Shown piece after piece: positions 7,140-14,046 of a DNA stretch of 31,905 nucleotides. Origin of the DNA: a virus; IMG/VR virus record IMGVR_UViG_3300020160_000363, positions 1 to 31,905 of that record. One strand, 5' to 3'. The position numbers and the translations under genes were made by a program. Below the pieces are notes generated by a model. It was not told the origin of the DNA. It saw only the letters and a program-made list of their open reading frames with translations, and made no database searches. Positions within the stretch are counted from its first letter, which is position 1; each line of letters starts with the position of its first letter.

Positions 7140-7646
7140 TTATAATAATTTATAGTGGTCAATTATTTCGCTTTGGCGACTAATGTCTTTACAGAAAAAT
7201 GCACACATGGGTTTTTCGCCTTCATGTAATGGAACACTAAGTAATTGATTATTTTTCATCTTTGGAAAATACCATTTAACATCATTGTATACATTTACAA
7301 TTTCAATATTTGCATACCCGTGTCTAAAGGCGCTCAGTGGATTAAAAAGGAATGCTTCAAAGCCTCTATCATTTAAACTTGTTAACGGTAAAACTTCAAC
7401 TTCACTTCCACATTCGCTATCACCAACTGCAATGCTCCAATCAACTGGCATAGTAACTTCATGTCCACCGATATTTAGAACCATTGCTGGACTGTTAAAA
7501 CTTTCTAAAAATATCAACGGTATAAAAAAGAAGTCAGGGTTTTGCGGATCACTGTTATCTAGTACGCTAAAACGTATATCATCCTCCAACTCGTCGGGCA
7601 TTTTAGACAAATCAAATGTCTTATCGTCTAGTGTTAAAATCATCAT
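7140..7646 (-). CDS. Unknown 168-residue protein
   Basis: It begins MMILTLDDKTFDLSKMPDEL. The middle has VLNIGGHEVTMPVDWSIAVG, then a Cys-containing acidic turn (DSECGSEVEVLPL) and SLNDRGFEAFLFNPLSAFRH. Near the end is KPMCAFFCKDISRQSEIIDH. The pattern is a mixed alpha-beta globular protein with no catalytic signature I can identify. An AAGGA sequence lies about 14 bases before the first ATG. The gene is 17 bases downstream of the oxygenase gene and 1 base upstream of the 90-residue gene, so it belongs to the same operon. It looks like a conserved marine T4-like hypothetical, but I cannot verify this. Confidence 0.75.
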   Translation of the reverse strand: MMILTLDDKTFDLSKMPDELEDDIRFSVLDNSDPQNPDFFFIPLIFLESFNSPAMVLNIGGHEVTMPVDWSIAVGDSECGSEVEVLPLTSLNDRGFEAFLFNPLSAFRHGYANIEIVNVYNDVKWYFPKMKNNQLLSVPLHEGEKPMCAFFCKDISRQSEIIDHYKLL

Positions 7647-7663
7647 ATTATTATTGTTTTTCC

Positions 7664-8293
7664 TTATTGTTGTTCTCTTGGAACTAGTATAGCATCAAAT
7701 GCCATCACAGTCCTAGTGCCAGTTCCCTTCCACGGATAGACAGTATGGGGTAAATGACTTGGGAATAATATAACAGTTCCTTCTTTAGGAGTATATTTCC
7801 ACGTGTCATTCATTATAAACTTACTAACATCTTTAGTATGTGGTAATCTAAATAAAATCTGACTATCACTAGGTTTGCTTCCAGGTGCTAGATCCGGCGT
7901 TCTAATATAAATGTTTCCACTGAGATGGCCGCCTGGGTGGCTATGCATTTCTTGATAGTCGCCTTCATATTGCCTAATAGTCCATATGCTAGTAACTACC
8001 GGACGGCACAGTGCTAGTTCTTCTGCTCCGCTTTGTGCTGTTACTAGTTCTATGTATCCTTGACAAATACTTTCAATCCATGCAGTTAACCAAGTAACAT
8101 CTAGACCCAACGCATTAGGGTATACTTGTATTTGCTGGCCTCCACGAATGCTAATCAACGGATTATCTCCATCGTTTAACTCAGTACGTGAGTGTAATGC
8201 TTCCGACAAATTAAATATTTGACTGAACTGAAATGCCGGAACATCGTCAATGGCAAACACCATTGGTTGAAAGTAAGCTACTTTTAATGTCAT
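7664..8293 (-). CDS. Putative 2-oxoglutarate/Fe(II)-dependent oxygenase
   Basis: The protein has 209 residues. The iron-binding pattern of the phage 2OG-Fe(II) oxygenase family (PF13759-like) is visible: EMHSHPGGHLSGNIYI (115-130) supplies His117/His119, PSHLPHTVYPW (178-188) supplies the distal His183, and Arg194 (TGTRTVMAFD) is placed to bind 2-oxoglutarate. The double-stranded beta-helix strands between them include SQILFRLPH and EGTVILFPS. The substrate is unknown; members of this group in marine T4-like phages are usually unassigned. It starts 8 bases after UvsW ends and has AAGGAAA directly ahead of its ATG. Confidence 0.82.
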   Translation of the reverse strand: MTLKVAYFQPMVFAIDDVPAFQFSQIFNLSEALHSRTELNDGDNPLISIRGGQQIQVYPNALGLDVTWLTAWIESICQGYIELVTAQSGAEELALCRPVVTSIWTIRQYEGDYQEMHSHPGGHLSGNIYIRTPDLAPGSKPSDSQILFRLPHTKDVSKFIMNDTWKYTPKEGTVILFPSHLPHTVYPWKGTGTRTVMAFDAILVPREQQ

Positions 8294-8300
8294 ATTTTCC

Positions 8301-9764
8301 TTATTGTTGCCACGTTACTTTTTCTAAAGTAAACGGATACTTTGCTTCTTTATAAAACTTTTTTCTCTCAGTAAGGTGTCGTTTGGCATACTTGCAAGAA
8401 CTTGTTAGATCCCAGATCTGTACGAAGTCTTTATCTTCTGCTTTTCTAATACCTCGCCCAATGCTTTGTATAACTCTGACAAAGCTCTTTCCGGGTTCCA
8501 AAAGAACCAGATTAAAAATACGGGGGATATTAAGACCCACAGCGGCCACACCGTAAGTCGCCACAATAACCTTATTAGTGCTTGTTTTAATTTCATCATA
8601 TTCTTCTTTACGTTCAGTTAACTTAACATCTCCACTGACGAACACAGCATCTGGAATATGATCAATAATAAACTTTCCAGACTCAATTCTATTGACTAGA
8701 ATCAAGGTGTTACCACTTTCTTTAATATTACTGCACAGGTTAGAAATGTAAGTCATTCTATCACTGTCTGTTACCAAATATTTTAACTCGTCTTGGTAAC
8801 TACGAAACTCTTGTACGTCTACCATCTGCACAACATTCACGTGGCATTGACTTAGCACACCTTTTTCTTGTAGTGCATGTGCAGAGATTCTATTGATAAC
8901 TGGACCGATAGTGGCTAAAATACTTTGGAATTCAATGTCTGCTTTAGGTACTGTACCAGTAAGTCCCCAGCGGATAGGTGCATTGGCAAAGTTCATTGAT
9001 AACAATTTTTTCAGTACTTCAGCCTTGGCCTGATGAACTTCGTCAATGATAACACATACTACACCTTCAATGAACTCTGCTAAAGTAAGTGCTTCACTTT
9101 CAGCACCTTTCTTCTCTAAAATGTTCAAACTTTGCCATGTACATATAGTGTGTGTACGACCTATTTCTTTACGGTCACCAAAGTAAACACCTACATCTAA
9201 ACCCACGTTAACATAGTCTTCTTCAGTTTGTACCACTAGACTCTTGTTAGGAACAATGACCAGTGTACGTCCATAAGGTTCACATAATTTGCTTAGTGTA
9301 GCAGTAATAATGGTCTTACCAGCACCAGTTGCTAGTTCTTGTAATCCTTGTGGGCATTCCATAAATCCATTAACTGCTGTCAGCTGATAGTCCCGCAATA
9401 CGATAGGTTGTCCTGCAATGGGATGTCCTTCTGGCCATACCTTACCTTGATCAGCCCAATAATTCTCAGTGATCTTTTCAAACTCAAATTTGTGATTTTC
9501 TCTAAGATCTTCCACTTCTGCAACATCTACACCACACTCATCAAGTATAGGTAAAATAACATCTAGGTGATTGAGATAACCATTGCCACCGAGTCCAAAG
9601 AATGTAGTTGTGCCATCCCATCTGCCTAGTTTGTACTGAGGCATGTGACGTGCATAGGGCAATTCAAATTTTAATTTGTTAGAGATTTTACGTCTAACTT
9701 CAACACTTAGACCTTCAATCTTTATATTGACTTCATCTCTAATGATTATTTTACAACTGGGCAA
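8301..9764 (-). CDS. uvsW: UvsW helicase (SF2 RNA-DNA/branched-DNA helicase)
   Basis: It unwinds R-loops and branched recombination intermediates and helps switch T4 from origin-dependent to recombination-dependent replication. The 487 residues show an N-terminal DNA-binding domain ending in LGRWDG (46-51), motif Q (LRDYQ, 123-127), Walker A ATGAGKT (145-151), DEVH (241-244), LTGT (268-271) and motif VI QSIGRGIR (433-440). The start is TTG at 9764, not ATG: it has AAGGGAG nine bases upstream, and the next internal Met (residue 41) would remove the conserved N-terminal domain. The gene overlaps the previous one by 14 bases. Family identity is firm; the T4-like regulatory role is inferred. Confidence 0.93.
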   Translation of the reverse strand: MPSCKIIIRDEVNIKIEGLSVEVRRKISNKLKFELPYARHMPQYKLGRWDGTTTFFGLGGNGYLNHLDVILPILDECGVDVAEVEDLRENHKFEFEKITENYWADQGKVWPEGHPIAGQPIVLRDYQLTAVNGFMECPQGLQELATGAGKTIITATLSKLCEPYGRTLVIVPNKSLVVQTEEDYVNVGLDVGVYFGDRKEIGRTHTICTWQSLNILEKKGAESEALTLAEFIEGVVCVIIDEVHQAKAEVLKKLLSMNFANAPIRWGLTGTVPKADIEFQSILATIGPVINRISAHALQEKGVLSQCHVNVVQMVDVQEFRSYQDELKYLVTDSDRMTYISNLCSNIKESGNTLILVNRIESGKFIIDHIPDAVFVSGDVKLTERKEEYDEIKTSTNKVIVATYGVAAVGLNIPRIFNLVLLEPGKSFVRVIQSIGRGIRKAEDKDFVQIWDLTSSCKYAKRHLTERKKFYKEAKYPFTLEKVTWQQ

Positions 9765-10998
9765 TTTGTCTTGCTCCCTTAACTTTATTGTTTCTTACTA
9801 CGATGGAATTGTTATAATAATACACGGTAGACATGTCGTCTAAAAATGCAGAAGTTTTTCCAAAATCATGATTGCTTAACATTAAAGCAGTATTGGGGTG
9901 CCAGTCTGCTTTTAACAATGGTTTAGGTATTTTGTTCTTTGCAATGAACACTACCTTTGTGTCTGGCCCTATATAATTATTTAAGTGGTTATCTCTGACC
10001 ATTTGGTTAAATTCGTTGTAATTTTTTTGTCCATTATCAATTCTAAAAAACACAGTGATCTCACTGTTGAGAATTTTACCGGCTAATGCTGAAAAAATGG
10101 TGGCCACTTGCTCTAGTGCTTTATGGTCATCATCGACTAATACTAAAATTGGCCACTGATCAAGATTTTCAATTACACCAATAATATTATCAACTGGATA
10201 GGTGTCGGGACTAATTCTAAATCTAGTTGCTGAATTAGTTAATATATGTTTTGTCAACTCATTAGGTGAAAGTTTTGCAATTTTTTCAAGAATTTTTGCA
10301 TCTTTATGGTAGATACCACATTTTTTTAACTTGTCAATATAGCTGAGAAAGTTTGATTTTGTCTTGTCGGAAATTTTTGACTCAACATATTCTATGCAGT
10401 GTTTATTGGCATTGCGTATGACCACTTGCTCTTCATCTAGATCAACGTAAGGTACGAATTTTTCAGGATTTTCCTGAATTTTTTCAATTTCTTTAAAAAT
10501 CAGTAACAGCTCAGGATCAACATCAAAGTCACTGTCTTGGAACTCAGAGACTACTACTGAAACATTGATTTCATTCAACGGAATACTTTTTACTGTTCCT
10601 TGTTCATGAATCGTACCAACCAATTTTTCCTGAATTTTTGGCCATTTTTCCTGAAATGTTCGAGCTCTAGTACCTTTTATAGAAATTAACTTTTTGTTAT
10701 CATCATCAGTTGATATTAAAACCATCTGTGAGCGATCAATTTCTCTAAGAGGCAATCTCAGTGATTGTGTTGCTAATAGTGTGGTCACATCAATGTTGTT
10801 TTTTTCCAAATTTTCCTGATATTTTTTGATTTTTTTCAGGGAAAGCTCAAGTTGACGATCAGTCAATGCTAGGCCATTGGATACTTGACGTCCAATACTT
10901 TTTATAAGATTTTTTTCGTTGTAGTCTATTCGAATATTAATAATTCGTGGACGAACTCCGGCTAAAATTTCAATGGCATCTTCAACTGTTTGTGTCAT
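9751..10998 (-). CDS. Unknown 415-residue protein upstream of uvsW
   Basis: No enzyme motif is recognised. The N-terminus has EILAGVRPRIINIRIDYNEK, then a Lys/Glu/Gln-rich helical region in which QE(N/K) recurs (KKYQENLEK, FQEKWPKIQEKL, IQENPEKF). The C-terminal third looks like an alpha-beta fold (WPILVLVDDDHKALEQVATI, TKVVFIAKN, MSTVYYYNNSIVVRN), perhaps a degenerate nucleotide-binding or nuclease-like domain. It is the first gene after a sigma70-like promoter and is translated from an ATG almost on the predicted transcript start. It overlaps uvsW by 14 bases, which suggests coupled expression and a shared role in recombination or replication. Confidence 0.75.
   Translation of the reverse strand: MTQTVEDAIEILAGVRPRIINIRIDYNEKNLIKSIGRQVSNGLALTDRQLELSLKKIKKYQENLEKNNIDVTTLLATQSLRLPLREIDRSQMVLISTDDDNKKLISIKGTRARTFQEKWPKIQEKLVGTIHEQGTVKSIPLNEINVSVVVSEFQDSDFDVDPELLLIFKEIEKIQENPEKFVPYVDLDEEQVVIRNANKHCIEYVESKISDKTKSNFLSYIDKLKKCGIYHKDAKILEKIAKLSPNELTKHILTNSATRFRISPDTYPVDNIIGVIENLDQWPILVLVDDDHKALEQVATIFSALAGKILNSEITVFFRIDNGQKNYNEFNQMVRDNHLNNYIGPDTKVVFIAKNKIPKPLLKADWHPNTALMLSNHDFGKTSAFLDDMSTVYYYNNSIVVRNNKVKGARQIAQL
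9764..9780 (-). promoter_or_regulatory. Ribosome-binding site that sets the TTG start of uvsW
   Basis: AAGGGAG (minus strand, 9780-9774) is followed by nine bases and TTG. The next in-frame stop upstream is at 9797-9795 and no ATG or GTG lies between, so the TTG is the only plausible start that keeps the N-terminal domain. Confidence 0.7.
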
Positions 10999-11005
10999 AC
11001 TATGT

Positions 11006-11033
11006 ATTATACAGCCTTATTTTGTAAAGTCAA
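11006..11033 (-). promoter_or_regulatory. Sigma70-type early promoter for the 415-residue protein/uvsW operon
   Basis: The minus strand has TTGACT (11033-11028), a 16-base spacer and TATAAT (11011-11006). The predicted transcript start is within two bases of the ATG at 10998. A strong terminator (11044-11075) directly upstream isolates this unit from the uvsY operon. Confidence 0.7.
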
Positions 11034-11043
11034 GAGAATAAAG

Positions 11044-11075
11044 AAAAAAAGGTTATTATTTCTAATAACCTTTTT
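11044..11075 (-). terminator. Intrinsic terminator after uvsY
   Basis: AAAAAGGTTATTA pairs with TAATAACCTTTTT around a four-base loop (arms 11046-11058 and 11063-11075). On the minus strand it ends in seven Ts. It begins two bases after the uvsY stop codon. The symmetry would also let it work from the plus strand. Confidence 0.85.
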
Positions 11076-11076
11076 G

Positions 11077-11529
11077 TTAGAGGGTGGCATCTTCCATGCC
11101 AGCGACCCTAAGTTTTATGATGTTGGTTATTTGCCATTGTTTTTGGTCAAGTGCTTTGGTAATACCTAACCACTTGTTACGCAGTAAGGCAAATTCGTTG
11201 ATAATTTTTTCCATATCAACTACATCTGCTTCACCTTCGACATATTTTTCAACATCTCTACTACTTAGAGCGCGAGCATAGCTTTCTAGATACTTTCTGA
11301 AATGACTACTTTTTAATCTACGCAATTCTATGTTTAGATATTCTAAAATTGCCTCAATTTCCTGTAACTGTGTAAAACGTTGTTCCACTACACCGGGCAT
11401 ACTTGCCGCGGCTTTTTCTAAACTTCCAGTTATGCGGCATTCATATCTTGCAGTGATCAACTCAGCTTCAAAATATTCTACCGCATCTGGAATGTTACTA
11501 ATATCATTAGCAACTTTGTTATACCACAC
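11077..11529 (-). CDS. uvsY: UvsY recombination mediator
   Basis: UvsY loads UvsX on gp32-coated single-stranded DNA. The protein has 150 residues (T4 UvsY has 137) and is mostly helical and charged. The sequence IPDAVEYFEAELITARYE, GVVEQRFTQLQEIEAIL, the basic RRLKSSHFRKYLESYARAL (about 70-88) and the C-terminal NIIKLRVAGMEDATL follow the form I know for marine T4-like UvsY. It starts at GTG (11529) with GAGGAA five bases upstream inside the preceding gene's end. Position after uvsX and the 83-residue gene, and before a strong terminator, supports the call. T4 UvsY itself is too divergent for residue matching by eye. Confidence 0.82.
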   Translation of the reverse strand: MWYNKVANDISNIPDAVEYFEAELITARYECRITGSLEKAAASMPGVVEQRFTQLQEIEAILEYLNIELRRLKSSHFRKYLESYARALSSRDVEKYVEGEADVVDMEKIINEFALLRNKWLGITKALDQKQWQITNIIKLRVAGMEDATL

Positions 11530-11531
11530 AG

Positions 11532-11783
11532 TTATTCCTCGTCACTGTCGTAATCTTCACTCTCGTAATCGATTTCGTCTTCGCCGTCCCAGTCATCTAG
11601 ATAATACTCAATGGCGGCATCAAGATCCTCATCACCACCAATGGCGGCTTTGAGTACGTGATCACTTACACCGTTATCAGCTAGGATGTCAATGTACTTG
11701 CTTGCGACAGTTTCAATAGCTTTTTTGTCAAAAAACTCTTTCATGCCTGTCCAGATATCAATAATATGGTCTTCAGTCAACAT
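11532..11783 (-). CDS. Acidic 83-residue protein between uvsX and uvsY
   Basis: It opens MLTEDHIIDIWTGMKEFFDK, has SKYIDILADNGVSDHVLKAA in the middle, and ends in a very acidic tail (DDWDGEDEIDYESEDYDSDEE, about 62-82). The fold looks like a small helical bundle. The acidic tail resembles those that mimic DNA or compete for single-stranded DNA-binding proteins, so a role modulating UvsX, UvsY or gp32 is possible (inference). It overlaps the end of uvsX by 11 bases and ends two bases before uvsY starts, and its acidic 3' end carries the ribosome site for uvsY. Confidence 0.78.
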   Translation of the reverse strand: MLTEDHIIDIWTGMKEFFDKKAIETVASKYIDILADNGVSDHVLKAAIGGDEDLDAAIEYYLDDWDGEDEIDYESEDYDSDEE

Positions 11784-12861
11784 TTTCTAAGATCTCTCCC
11801 GTGTCTTGATCAATAGTTGGTTTTAGATTTTTGTTAGCAACAGCTTGGTTAAACTCAAGCATGATCTTATCCAGACCACCCTCTTCATTACGATCCCATT
11901 CTTTGCGATACATCTTCATTTCTGTACCATCTATTGAAACGTATTTAAGTCTGTTGCCATCTTTTGTCAAGATACCCTTGGCTTCACATAAGTCAACCAT
12001 ACCACTGTAAGGACTCATGCCTGTTTCATAAGGAATCTCAACTTGCACACTTTCAAATGGCTTTGCATAACGTGTTTTCATGATTTTACATGCGGCACGT
12101 ATACCATTTACCGTTGTAGTCTTATTACCATCTGCATCAGTCTTTAACTTCAACTTACGCATGGCAATAACAATAGAGCTTGCATAAATGAAACCTTGAC
12201 CACCTGAAATCTTGTCATCTGGATCAAACATATCCTGGCTTGCGTATGTGTGATTAGTACAAACTAATCCAACATTGTAGCTACCAAACATGTTTACGCA
12301 GTTACGAACTAAACTTGTAAGTGCTTTAGGTTTACGACCCATATCGCCCTTCATTTCGCCTGCTTCAAACTGATTAACGTCAGTTGGAGTTAACAACATG
12401 CCAAGTGAGTCAATGACAAATAATACTTTAGGACGAGTTGCTTCATCCATTGTTTTGTACTCTTTCATGAATTCACTGATAGTTTTCGCCACATCGTCGA
12501 TCATAGCCATGTTAAGTTTTAACAACTTATCTTCGCTAGTATTAACGCCTAGTGCGTGTAACCATGCTTCATCAAGAGCGTTTTCACTGTCAACAAGCAC
12601 TACATAAATGCCTTGCTCTTGTGCGGCTTTGATTAGGTTACCGGAACAAATATATGATTTACCTGCACCACTTTCGCCTGCAAGTACAGTAACTTTACCC
12701 AACGGAACACCTTTGTTGAAGTCACTGCTAATTAGATAGTTTAAGGCATAGTTGCCTGTAGAGATCCAGTCTGTTGGATCATTAAAACCGACGCCAAGCC
12801 CATCAATACTTTTTGTCAGAGTCTTTCTGAATTTCGAAAGGTCAAATGCTTTCGTAGCCAT
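11773..12861 (-). CDS. uvsX: UvsX RecA-like recombinase
   Basis: It catalyses homologous pairing and strand exchange for recombination-dependent replication and repair. The 362 residues (T4 has 391) show Walker A GESGAGKS (62-69), the VDSENALD segment (90-97) with the catalytic Glu, Walker B VLFVIDSLG (146-154), a loop L1 region with MKGDMGRKPKAL and the L2-like HTYASQDMFDPDDKISGGQG. The ATG has AAGGAGAAC just upstream. A CUUCGG hairpin separates it from gp32, and its 3' end overlaps the acidic 83-residue gene. Confidence 0.95.
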   Translation of the reverse strand: MATKAFDLSKFRKTLTKSIDGLGVGFNDPTDWISTGNYALNYLISSDFNKGVPLGKVTVLAGESGAGKSYICSGNLIKAAQEQGIYVVLVDSENALDEAWLHALGVNTSEDKLLKLNMAMIDDVAKTISEFMKEYKTMDEATRPKVLFVIDSLGMLLTPTDVNQFEAGEMKGDMGRKPKALTSLVRNCVNMFGSYNVGLVCTNHTYASQDMFDPDDKISGGQGFIYASSIVIAMRKLKLKTDADGNKTTTVNGIRAACKIMKTRYAKPFESVQVEIPYETGMSPYSGMVDLCEAKGILTKDGNRLKYVSIDGTEMKMYRKEWDRNEEGGLDKIMLEFNQAVANKNLKPTIDQDTGEILENVD

Positions 12862-12887
12862 ACGTTCTCCTTGTGTTTGTAGTTATG

Positions 12888-12909
12888 AAGGGGCACCGAA
12901 GTGCCCCTT
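12888..12909 (-). terminator. CUUCGG hairpin between gene 32 and uvsX
   Basis: AAGGGGCAC pairs with GTGCCCCTT, closing a minus-strand TTCG loop (C-UUCG-G, an exceptionally stable tetraloop common in T4 messages). No long U-run follows, so it may be a partial terminator or a 3' stabiliser that makes gp32 message more abundant than uvsX. Confidence 0.6.
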
Positions 12910-12917
12910 ATATGTGA

Positions 12918-13892
12918 TTACTGCTTTTGACGATTGCGAATCATCGCAAGGATGTCTTCTGCACGACCTGCACCTGCTGGAGCAGATTCTGCTTTTGGAG
13001 CAGATTGTACAGGAGCACTAACACGAGGTGTTGGCTCATCTGGGTCAATGTTGTGATCAGCAACTGGACCACTGGTTGCTTTGTTAGGATCACCAGTTGC
13101 CGCGCCCATACCCGCTGGACGGAAATATTGTCCCCATGCTTCTTTGTCAAACGGTTCACCGTCAACTGATGCTTGGAACATTTCCTTGATAACCTTTAAC
13201 TCAACATCACCTGGCTTCTTTGGAAGGAAGTCATTTAGATTGAACAAACCGTGAGCCTTAACTGAGTCAAGTTCTGCATCAGTTAACGGACGTTCACGAC
13301 GGCTCCACTTACTTGTAGAGTAGTCTGCGTATCCACCTTTGCTGGTCTTGGCTAACTTAAAGTCAACGCCGCGAGCAAAGTCTGTTGGCAATTCTTCCAA
13401 CTCTGGATCAACCAATGCTGATTTGATCAACTGGAAAATCTGAGGTCCGATGATAAATCTACGAACTGGATTCTCTGGATGATTGTCTTCCTTCAAGCCG
13501 TCTTCAGTAACAAAGCCCTGGAAAATGTAACTACGCTTCTTCCAATACTTACGACCCATGTCTTCTAGACTCTTGTCTTTGAACCAACCGCGAACTTCGC
13601 TGAGGATTGGACATGTTTCGCCGTACATTTCCATACAAGGTACTTGCACTTGTACTGGACGTGAGTCAGTTTCACCTTTGATCCCTGCGAATGGCAGTTT
13701 AATCATTAGGCGTTCTGCCCAGAAAAATGTATTATCGGAATTGCCGTCTGGTAAAAATCTTACTGTAGATTCTTTGCCCTGCTCGAGGTTCCAGAACGGA
13801 TAGATTGCGTTGTCTCCAACGGGGCGATCTCCGCCGCTTGATTTTGTTTCTTGTGCCTGAAGTTTTGCACGAATTTCTGCTAATGTGGCCAT
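12918..13892 (-). CDS. 32: Single-stranded DNA-binding protein gp32
   Basis: It coats and protects single-stranded DNA and organises replication and recombination complexes. The protein has 324 residues (T4 has 301). It has a basic N-terminus (ATLAEIRAKLQAQETK) for cooperative self-association, and a core with YPFWNLEQGKESTVRFLPDG, VPCMEMYGETCPI and KKRSYIFQGFV. The C-terminal region is Pro/Ala-rich and flexible, ending in a short helix (RAEDILAMIRNRQK). The T4 zinc ligands are only partly present: I see Cys86 and Cys94 but not the full His-Cys3 set, so zinc may be lost, as appears common in marine relatives. It has a good AGGAG site and a 154-bp leader region with palindromes. Confidence 0.93.
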   Translation of the reverse strand: MATLAEIRAKLQAQETKSSGGDRPVGDNAIYPFWNLEQGKESTVRFLPDGNSDNTFFWAERLMIKLPFAGIKGETDSRPVQVQVPCMEMYGETCPILSEVRGWFKDKSLEDMGRKYWKKRSYIFQGFVTEDGLKEDNHPENPVRRFIIGPQIFQLIKSALVDPELEELPTDFARGVDFKLAKTSKGGYADYSTSKWSRRERPLTDAELDSVKAHGLFNLNDFLPKKPGDVELKVIKEMFQASVDGEPFDKEAWGQYFRPAGMGAATGDPNKATSGPVADHNIDPDEPTPRVSAPVQSAPKAESAPAGAGRAEDILAMIRNRQKQ

Positions 13893-13941
13893 AATGTTTC
13901 TCCTATTGTTATGCCTATGTACTGCTTTTTTTGCCTTATAT

Positions 13942-13964
13942 TTGTTTTACACCGTGTAAAACAA
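13942..13964. repeat. 23-bp palindrome upstream of gene 32
   Basis: TTGTTTTACAC-c-GTGTAAAACAA, a perfect inverted repeat of 11-base arms around one central base, lies about 50 bases before the gp32 ATG. It could be an operator or the stem of an RNA hairpin in the gp32 leader. On the minus strand TTGTTT and TATAAG lie 18 bases apart across it, a weak sigma70-like promoter. Confidence 0.55.
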
Positions 13965-13995
13965 AAAGTGCATATATGTTATTATACGCACTTTT
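13963..13995 (-). terminator. Hairpin terminator after the 502-residue gene
   Basis: On the minus strand AAAAGTGC pairs with GCACTTTT around an AT-rich middle that can extend the stem, and TTTTTG follows. It separates the late transcript ending with the gene at 14047 from gp32. A second small hairpin (CCACA/TGTGG, 14016-14033) lies between the stop codon and this one. Confidence 0.65.
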
Positions 13996-14046
13996 ATTTA
14001 GTATTGCAACATCAAACCACAACTAAATGTGGTCAATATTACCGTT

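Noticed and set aside
6866-7162. TTG start at 7162 for the 90-residue protein
   Set aside because: No ribosome site; the ATG at 7138 directly follows the upstream stop codon and gives the familiar MGSL start.
8405-8599. Minus-strand ORF with an apparent membrane segment inside uvsW
   Set aside because: It overlaps the uvsW coding frame over motif VI and the hydrophobic stretch is a by-product of that sequence.
12941-13165. Overlapping ORFs in both strands over the gp32 C-terminus
   Set aside because: Out-of-frame readings of the Pro/Ala-rich gp32 tail.
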